DNA from: Krasilnikovozyma curviuscula
Taxonomy: Eukaryota; Basidiomycota; Tremellomycetes; Cystofilobasidiales; Mrakiaceae
Direction: 5' to 3'
Assembly: GCA_014825775.1 (NCBI GenBank)
Contig: MVAQ01000308.1
Coordinates: 1-21,561 of the forward strand
DNA length: 21,561 bases
The notes beneath the pieces are model-generated. The model was not told the origin of the DNA. It saw only the letters and a list, made by a program, of their open reading frames with translations, and made no database searches. This document shows, one piece after another, positions 18,644-21,561 of the stretch; position 1 is the stretch's first letter, and every line of letters starts with the position of its first letter. The translations under genes and the position numbers were made by a program.

Positions 18644-20754
18644 TCAGAACTTGTATGTCTTCAAGTTATTCTGCGCGTCCACGTCGTCTTGATGCTCCCT
18701 GTCCTGTGATGAGAATGGTGGCATCTCGACATCCATCAAGCCGTGGTCCAGCAGCTGGTGGACATGGATCTCGTCCCCATATTCGTCATCGAGCGGGATG
18801 GTGGAAATTTCTTCTTCGATAGCTACTGTTTCTGTCCGTATTTCAACCTGCGATTATGAAAAACCAAGATTTGAGTCTGACCATTTTTTCCCAACAACAG
18901 GAGTGCACGGGCTACGACTCACCTGGATATTCGCCAATGGGCTCCCAGTTTTCTCCCCTCCTTCACCGCCCCCGGCTCTCCTCGAGTGAGGATCAAAGGT
19001 GTCCCTGACGTGCGACATCCAGCCGCTCAGCCCCATGGCCGGTTCTCTCAGCGTGTGAGCCCCGCCACTGCTCGCGACGGAACTATGCCTCCTGCTACCT
19101 ACGACGGTACCGCCGCTTGCCAAGCTATGGAAGTCCGAGAAGTGGACGTTTGAGTCCTTCCTGGATTTATTTGGGGGCACCTCCTCGGGCGAGCCCCACG
19201 AGTGGTACGCCTCCTGGATGCTGCGCGAGTTGTTGACGATGGACCCTGAGAAGCCGGACGCCGGAGCACCGGACTGTTGGGTGTTGGTCGGGTTGCTGTT
19301 GTTTGAGCTATCCCCGCCCGAGCCACCTGTTGTGAGGAAGAGGACGATGGCGTTGACGGTGACGTCGGCCCCACAGGAGGAGAGGCAGACAAACGAGAGC
19401 TGCTGGCCGTGCATCAGTGTCAGCTTCATTTGTTCGTGTTGTTGTTTTCAGCAAGTTTCAGCAAAGGAGGGCGTCAGCTCTTCTTGCTCGTAGTTGAGTC
19501 TGGAAAATAAACAAAGGATGGAGGCTCACCACTAGAATGTTGATGCCGCTGGTTGCTAGAGCTGCACAGGCTGAAATCATCGTCTTCGTTGCCACTGCTT
19601 TCACCCTGGAGTTAGCAACTGTCGATGGCAAATAGGCGTGAGAGAAATGACGGATGAAGGAGTCAGTCCAGTCAGCCGAAGAGTGGGTGGGTCGTTACAA
19701 GAACTGACAGTTTGATCTCGCCAAGGGGTACACAAAGAGCGAAGTAAGCCCGACATTCACCATGAGATCATATACGAGCAACGTGATCGAAGCGTATTGC
19801 TTGAGCCTGGCAACGTTCACGTTTCATCAGTTATTGCTATTGCGAGCGCTTTCAAGAGAGACAGAAAGAAGGAGGCGACTGACCCGATATGGCAGCTCCG
19901 ATTCTCCCGCAAATCCCCAACCCTCCCCACAATCGCAACAGCAAGAACAGCAACATACGGACTGATGGACACGAGGCAGCACCAATAGATGGGCGACTTG
20001 AATCTCGTACGCGCTTTCAGAGGCTCCGATACGACCCATACCTTTTCCACTAGAAAAAGGTAGATGAAGAGCTTTGATACAGCATAGAACCAGATGCAGA
20101 CCCAGATTCCTGCCTCTGTGAGGTGAATGTCGTGAACTGTCAGAAATGTCTGTAGCTGTGGAGAGTTAAATTGAGCAACCCCTGAACGAAGGCTACTCAC
20201 GGCAACTGGCGTCGTTTCGACTCGTCCCAACACCCAGGGCAAGAATTCCTCTACGATTTTGTTGTAGAAGTTAATTAGAACTCCAGAATAATCTGAGCTA
20301 GCACAAGGGAATGGGACTAACGCAGTGTAGAGAAACGCAAAACTGCAAGAAAGCAAGCAGACACACAAATCAGCCGCAGCTCGGTTTTATTTTTGTTTTC
20401 CTACCAGAAGACAGGATCAGAACATACGCAAACACGAAATTGGCCAAAACGAGCCATCGAGCGTAGGTGATATTTTTCCACCTGCTGGGTCTCCATATCG
20501 GCGTCCGATAAATCCTAATGGCAATGATTCCCGACAGGACAGAGACTGAAGTCAGGTTTATGAAGGCCGTCATAAACTGAAGATCTACATAGAGAGAAAG
20601 CCAACAAGAAGAAAAGAAGGTGAGTCCAGGAAATCCTCGTACAGCGTCGAGCAAAGGTGTATATATATATATATTTTCTCTCACTTGGATTAGGGTAAAC
20701 AGCTGTAGCAGGTTGATGAGTGTCATAGAAGGGCGAGGAGTTCGCAGCTTCCAT
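18644..20754 (-). CDS. seven-transmembrane receptor-like protein, function unknown
   Basis: Eight exons (20754-20685, 20584-20428, 20342-20201, 20155-19884, 19806-19699, 19605-19530, 19423-18923, 18847-18644) encode 509 residues. Hydrophobic segments lie near residues 25-46, 63-85, 139-160, 178-200, 219-240, 253-278 and 286-307, giving a GPCR-like topology with a short N-terminus (one NSS sequon-like site at 5-7). The motifs LFLVEKVWVV after TM3, SCHIGLKQYASITLLVYDLMVNV in TM5 and LSSCGADVTVNAIVLF in TM7 resemble a widespread but uncharacterised fungal membrane family. This is from memory and unverified. The cytosolic tail of about 200 residues is rich in Ser, Gly and Asn and contains RRHSS (386-390) and SRKDS, both fitting PKA-type sites. 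Exon 7 uses an AAG acceptor, which is less certain. The ligand and partners are unknown. Confidence 0.8.
20660..20674. repeat. (TA)7 microsatellite in intron 1 of the 7TM gene
   Basis: A pure TA dinucleotide run sits in the first intron of the seven-TM gene, just downstream of the donor in transcript direction. It is likely to vary in length between strains. Confidence 0.85.
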
Positions 20755-21449
20755 GGTTACTGCTACCTCTATCTGTTGAATGGCCTGATGATTCGAGAGA
20801 GGTTGGGGGACGACGATGTTAGAAGGCGGTTTCTAATTGTTCGCTACCACTCGTCCTCGATTGTCTGGCAAACGAGGGACTAGCTCGAAAAGGCAATTTT
20901 CCCTGACCCAGTCCAACGGATTTATTTAGCCGGACATTGAATAGGAAAGTATTTGAATGCTAGTGAGTATCAAAGGAACGGTCAAGGCGAAAGTGGGAGG
21001 TTTACATCCCACGTGGAATGGAAGGATCGACACAGACGACGCCCTTGATCTGCGCCTCTCGAGCCGTAAGAGAAAACAAAGTTCAGCCCTAATCTGAATC
21101 ATAGGAAGAATTGAGCGTCCATATCAAAAGGAACACATCGAGCAGGTAGAGAATATACATATTTACTGATCTGATTGGGAATAAGGGCTGGTTCTCTGGC
21201 GAAAGAGAAGCAAACAAAATACAGAAAACGAAAACACTACTAGCGCAATCTCGATATCTGCTCCCTGATACTAGCATAACTGCCATTTTGAAGATACCGG
21301 TATGGATGATTTAGTAAACTACTCTTATTCCCCCACGCAAAAGTACAGACAGCTTTGTCAAACGGTAGCAGTGGTACGGCAATAAAGGACAGGAAACAAT
21401 GACAATTATAACAACAGGACAAATAAGCAGGAACAGCTGCCAATGCCGC
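20755..21449. other. intergenic: 7TM promoter and tRNA 5' flank
   Basis: This 695-bp gap lies upstream of the minus-strand seven-TM gene and upstream of the plus-strand tRNA. Minus-strand readings at 21089-21286 and 21240-21464 have no family features. No gene or clear promoter element is supported. Confidence 0.45.
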
Positions 21450-21536
21450 GGCTTCATGGCGCAATTGGTAGCGCGTCAGATTCCAATTACCTTGGAATAA
21501 ATCTGTAGGTTAAGTGTTCAAGTCACTTTGAGGTCA
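21450..21536 (+). tRNA. tRNA-Trp (anticodon CCA) with 14-nt intron
   Basis: The acceptor stem (21450-21456 with 21529-21535) forms seven pairs, two of them G-U. The D arm is GCGC/GCGC around AATTGGTA. The anticodon CCA is at 21483-21485. The intron at 21487-21500 begins after position 37, as in nuclear tRNAs. Its TTGGAA pairs with TTCCAA across the anticodon, the usual pre-tRNA fold. The T arm is AAGTG/CACTT with loop TTCAAGT. The A box (TGGCGCAATTGG) and B box (GTTCAAGTC) are intact, and the discriminator is A. The anticodon stem has four good pairs plus a T-T mismatch at 27-43. CCA is not encoded, as expected. It decodes UGG for tryptophan after splicing by the tRNA endonuclease. The G-U pairs and mismatch leave a small chance that it is a decaying copy. 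Confidence 0.85.
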
Positions 21537-21541
21537 TTTTT
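21537..21541 (+). terminator. RNA polymerase III terminator of tRNA-Trp
   Basis: Five T residues directly follow the discriminator base of the tRNA, the standard polymerase III stop signal. Confidence 0.8.
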
Positions 21542-21561
21542 ATTCCTCGTTTCAACGCTTT

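Noticed and set aside
21240..21464. 74-codon minus-strand reading overlapping the tRNA
   Set aside because: It overlaps the tRNA gene and has no family features.
1..21561. Mobile element, CRISPR array or secondary-metabolite cluster
   Set aside because: No transposase, reverse transcriptase, long terminal or inverted repeats, spaced direct repeats, or polyketide/peptide synthase sequence was seen. The CRISPR search is also moot in a fungal nucleus.

Overview
This is ordinary nuclear chromosome from a fungus. Every protein gene is split by short introns (mostly 45-110 nt) with GTRNGT-like donors, CTNAC-like branch points and mostly YAG acceptors. The intron density, moderate GC content and gene families point to a basidiomycete, most likely a tremellomycete yeast (Cryptococcus/Kwoniella/Tremella group). 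That placement is inferred from gene architecture, not from a database search.

Layout, left to right. Positions 1-755: nothing assignable. Minus strand: a small coiled-coil protein (756-1466, tentative model), then a Mediator subunit 27-like gene (1656-2604). Plus strand, divergent from it: a 13-exon MFS sugar transporter with a very acidic tail (2935-5876). Minus strand: an MTC1-like protein (6257-8008) and the eRF1 methyltransferase MTQ2/HemK2 (8630-9678). Plus strand, divergent from MTQ2 across only 181 bp: the 60S ribosome biogenesis factor REI1 (9860-11812). Minus strand: a formate/nitrite transporter (11999-13337) and the TRAPP subunit TRS20/TRAPPC2 (13685-14699). Plus strand: a mitochondrial protein of unknown function (15108-15913) and glucosamine-6-phosphate deaminase (16407-17971). 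Minus strand: a seven-transmembrane receptor-like protein with a long Ser-rich tail (18644-20754). Plus strand, right edge: an intron-containing tRNA-Trp(CCA) (21450-21536).

The genes do not form a pathway cluster. They are a typical mix of housekeeping functions: transcription, translation termination, ribosome assembly, vesicle tethering, transport and amino-sugar catabolism. The one functional pairing suggested by layout is MTQ2/REI1, two translation-related genes sharing a short divergent promoter. I reconstructed exon models by hand for all eleven protein genes. Ten close in frame with recognisable splice sites and, where a family is known, conserved protein sequence. The coiled-coil gene at 756-1466 closes in frame, but its 5' end is uncertain.

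I found no mobile element, CRISPR array, biosynthetic cluster or clearly novel multi-gene system. The points worth a second look are microexons, unusual tails or insertions in otherwise conserved proteins, a divergent intron-bearing tRNA, and three proteins without a known function.
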